From NCBI GenBank assembly GCA_038213135.1, contig JBBQTQ010000101.1, forward strand, positions 1 through 7,868: 7,868 bases of DNA. The letters are read 5' to 3'. The notes under the pieces are model-generated. The model was not told where the DNA came from. It saw nothing but the letters and a program-made list of their open reading frames with translations, and did no database searches. How positions within the stretch are numbered: position 1 is the stretch's first letter; every line of letters begins with the position of its first letter. Shown piece after piece: positions 6,823 through 7,868 of the stretch. This DNA is from JBBQTQ01 sp038213135 (GTDB taxonomy: Bacteria > Actinomycetota > Thermoleophilia > Gaiellales > Gaiellaceae). The translations under genes and the position numbers were made by a program.

Positions 6823-6829
6823 CGCGAGG
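6810..6829. terminator. Hairpin across the stop codon between convergent genes
   Basis: CCTCGCGC (6810-6817) and GCGCGAGG (6822-6829) form a perfect eight-base stem with the four-base loop AGTA. The stem includes the last sense codons and part of the TAG (6820-6822) of the SHOCT gene, and fills the nine-base gap to the stop of the minus-strand gene at 6832. There is no T-run on either side, so it is not a classic intrinsic terminator. It may act as a bidirectional pause or end for both transcripts. Confidence 0.5.
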
Positions 6830-6831
6830 CT

Positions 6832-7716
6832 CTAGCGCTGCAGCGACGAGGTGTCGACCACCTCGAAGTCGGAGCCCTTCACCCGCCCGAGTTGGTGCAG
6901 GTCGTCGTTCGACCAGTGTGGGTCGGGGGCGCCGGAGATGAACCAGTTCGAGCCGTTGTCGGCGACCATCATCCCGTAGCGCTTCAGCGCCTCGAGGATC
7001 ACGCGATCCTGCGAAGGGAAGCCGCTCGTGTCGAAGCTCGCCTTCAGCCGCACGCGCAGGCCCATCGGCGGCAGGTTCGGGTCGGTCAGGTCGCTCGCGT
7101 AGTGGCGCGCCGGCCAGACGAAGGCCCGCCGAGTGCGCTCCACGGTGAAGCGGAGCGCGTGGTCGATGTGGCCGGCGGCGACCTCGTCCCAACGGGCCAG
7201 GCCGGGGAGGATCGGCAGGCCCGCCGCGTCGGCGGACGTCCAGGTGGCCGGGCGCAGGTGGTTCGAGCGGAGATTCCAGATTGCCCCGGAGCCGGCGCGC
7301 GTGCCGTGCAGCGCATAGATCTCGTAGAGCACGCAGCTCGTCCGGTCGACGATCAGGGCGTGATGGTCGCTGCCGTACTCGAGCTTCACATGCGCGGGGA
7401 TCGGATACGGCCCCTTGTCGCTCTCGTCGGCGTAGTCGAAACTGAGGCGCACCTTCTTGGTGGTGCCGGGCACGACGTTGTAGGGGATCCCGATCGGGCC
7501 GCCGTCGTAGAGCCCGGAGCCGAAGTCGGGGTGGAGCCCCGTGTCGGCGCCGATCGAGCCGATGGTCGCGGCCGAGTTTGCCGCGACGGGAAGCTTGTCG
7601 ACGCGCTCGTTCCAGACGTTCGTCGCCGGGAAGACCGGGCAGCCGCCGAGCTTGGGTGGTGAGGTCGCGCTGCCGCCGAGGGCGAGTGCGAGCAGGGCGA
7701 GGGCTCCGAGCTTCAC
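6832..7716 (-). CDS. Secreted protein of unknown function
   Basis: A 294-residue protein from GTG 7716. The first residues, MKLGALALLALALGGSA, form a signal peptide with a likely cut near residue 17. The mature chain has only two cysteines, C26 and C128, which may form a disulphide. Notable phrases are GSGLYDGGPIGIPYNVV (66-82), YGSDHHALIVD (114-124), LYEIYALHG (130-138), PGLARWDEV (171-179), DHALRFTV (185-192), RYGMMVADNGSNWFISG (246-262) and DPHWSNDDLHQL (265-276). The many conserved-looking His, Asp and Trp residues suggest an ordered globular domain, perhaps an enzyme, but I recognise no named family and assign no function. Reading further to 7857 adds basic, non-signal sequence, so GTG 7716 is preferred. 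AGGG lies only two bases before it, a poor Shine-Dalgarno spacing. Confidence 0.8.
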   Translation of the reverse strand: MKLGALALLALALGGSATSPPKLGGCPVFPATNVWNERVDKLPVAANSAATIGSIGADTGLHPDFGSGLYDGGPIGIPYNVVPGTTKKVRLSFDYADESDKGPYPIPAHVKLEYGSDHHALIVDRTSCVLYEIYALHGTRAGSGAIWNLRSNHLRPATWTSADAAGLPILPGLARWDEVAAGHIDHALRFTVERTRRAFVWPARHYASDLTDPNLPPMGLRVRLKASFDTSGFPSQDRVILEALKRYGMMVADNGSNWFISGAPDPHWSNDDLHQLGRVKGSDFEVVDTSSLQR

Positions 7717-7837
7717 GGCCCTGAACGCTAGATGCTTGATCGGTAATTCACGATCGGCGCCGTGATCGCCGTGTAGGGGCCTGAGACAGGGGTGTCGAAG
7801 TCGGCGTTGGGAATGCCCCGTCGACCTGGAGGCCAAC
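7717..7837. other. Intergenic region between divergent genes, possible insertion-sequence end
   Basis: These 121 bases separate the secreted-protein start (7716) from the plus-strand start at 7838. They contain three GATCG copies (7738-7742, 7752-7756, 7764-7768) and an inverted CACG/CGTG pair around CGGCGCCG. If the downstream gene is a transposase, the left end of the element should lie here, for example near AGGGGCCTGAGACAGGGG (about 7775-7792). The matching right end is outside the window, so no boundary is assigned. Confidence 0.3.
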
Positions 7838-7868
7838 GTGCGCGCCAACCTCGACACCCTGTTGATCG
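7838..7868 (+). CDS. Start of a gene cut by the window edge, possibly a transposase
   Basis: GTG 7838 follows GGAGG (7828-7832) with a five-base spacer, the best ribosome binding site in the window. Only ten residues are visible, MRANLDTLLI. The NLDTLL phrase resembles the beginning of actinobacterial IS982/IS4-type transposases (of the style NLDTLLTALYV), and an insertion sequence beside an accessory gene would be unsurprising. Ten residues cannot prove this; another protein is possible. There is no competing start: the frame upstream of 7838 has no better codon with a Shine-Dalgarno. Confidence 0.45.
   Translation, partial: MRANLDTLLI

Noticed and set aside
6836..6845. Ten-base palindrome CGCTGCAGCG
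   Set aside because: It lies inside the final codons of the minus-strand gene and palindromes of this length are expected by chance in GC-rich DNA.
6892..7662. Plus-strand open frame of 256 codons opposite the secreted protein
   Set aside because: It is Val/Arg/Gly-rich with no motif; the minus frame has a signal peptide and structured motifs.

Overview
The window is high-GC DNA with dense gene packing, GTG starts and few strong Shine-Dalgarno sites. It looks like an actinobacterial chromosome. The secreted repeat proteins and the tubby-like scramblase relative suggest the Thermoleophilia lineage, but this is an inference from protein style and not from a marker gene.

Left edge (1-382): a secreted protein gene on the minus strand runs off the window. 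Its signal-peptide half and its body lie in different frames, so it is frameshifted at an AAA/TTT run near 217-219. It is divergent from a short plus-strand gene (383-667) for a charged helical protein. Ten bases later comes the largest gene (678-3380), a complete 900-residue single-chain type IIL (MmeI-like) restriction-modification enzyme. It has a D-X9-E-X-K nuclease motif, a SAM-binding motif I, an NPPY adenine-methylase motif and a C-terminal target-recognition region. Its stop overlaps the start of an acyl-CoA dehydrogenase gene (3380-4561) in TAATG. The two functions are unrelated and their codon use differs visibly, so the restriction gene is probably an acquired insert beside a resident metabolic gene.

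Middle (4558-6281, minus strand): a two-gene operon. The upstream gene encodes a scramblase/LURP-one-like beta-barrel protein. Five bases on is a secreted protein built of seven C-x5-C repeats, six of which carry a WNG/WDG strand. It reads as a seven-bladed beta-propeller closed by its N-terminal strand. The last gene shares its stop tetranucleotide CTAG with the convergent acyl-CoA dehydrogenase gene.

Right part (6282-7868): divergent from the operon is a SHOCT-domain gene whose natural 5' end (MGLF...) is out of frame with its body, a second apparent frameshift. A perfect 8-bp hairpin covers its stop codon and the short gap to a convergent gene (6832-7716) for a secreted protein of unknown function. 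At the right edge a GTG start with a well-spaced GGAGG opens a truncated plus-strand gene. Its ten visible residues resemble the start of some actinobacterial transposases, so an insertion sequence may begin here.

The most notable items are the type IIL enzyme of unknown specificity with its small upstream partner, and the scramblase-like/propeller operon. I see no CRISPR array, tRNA or rRNA.
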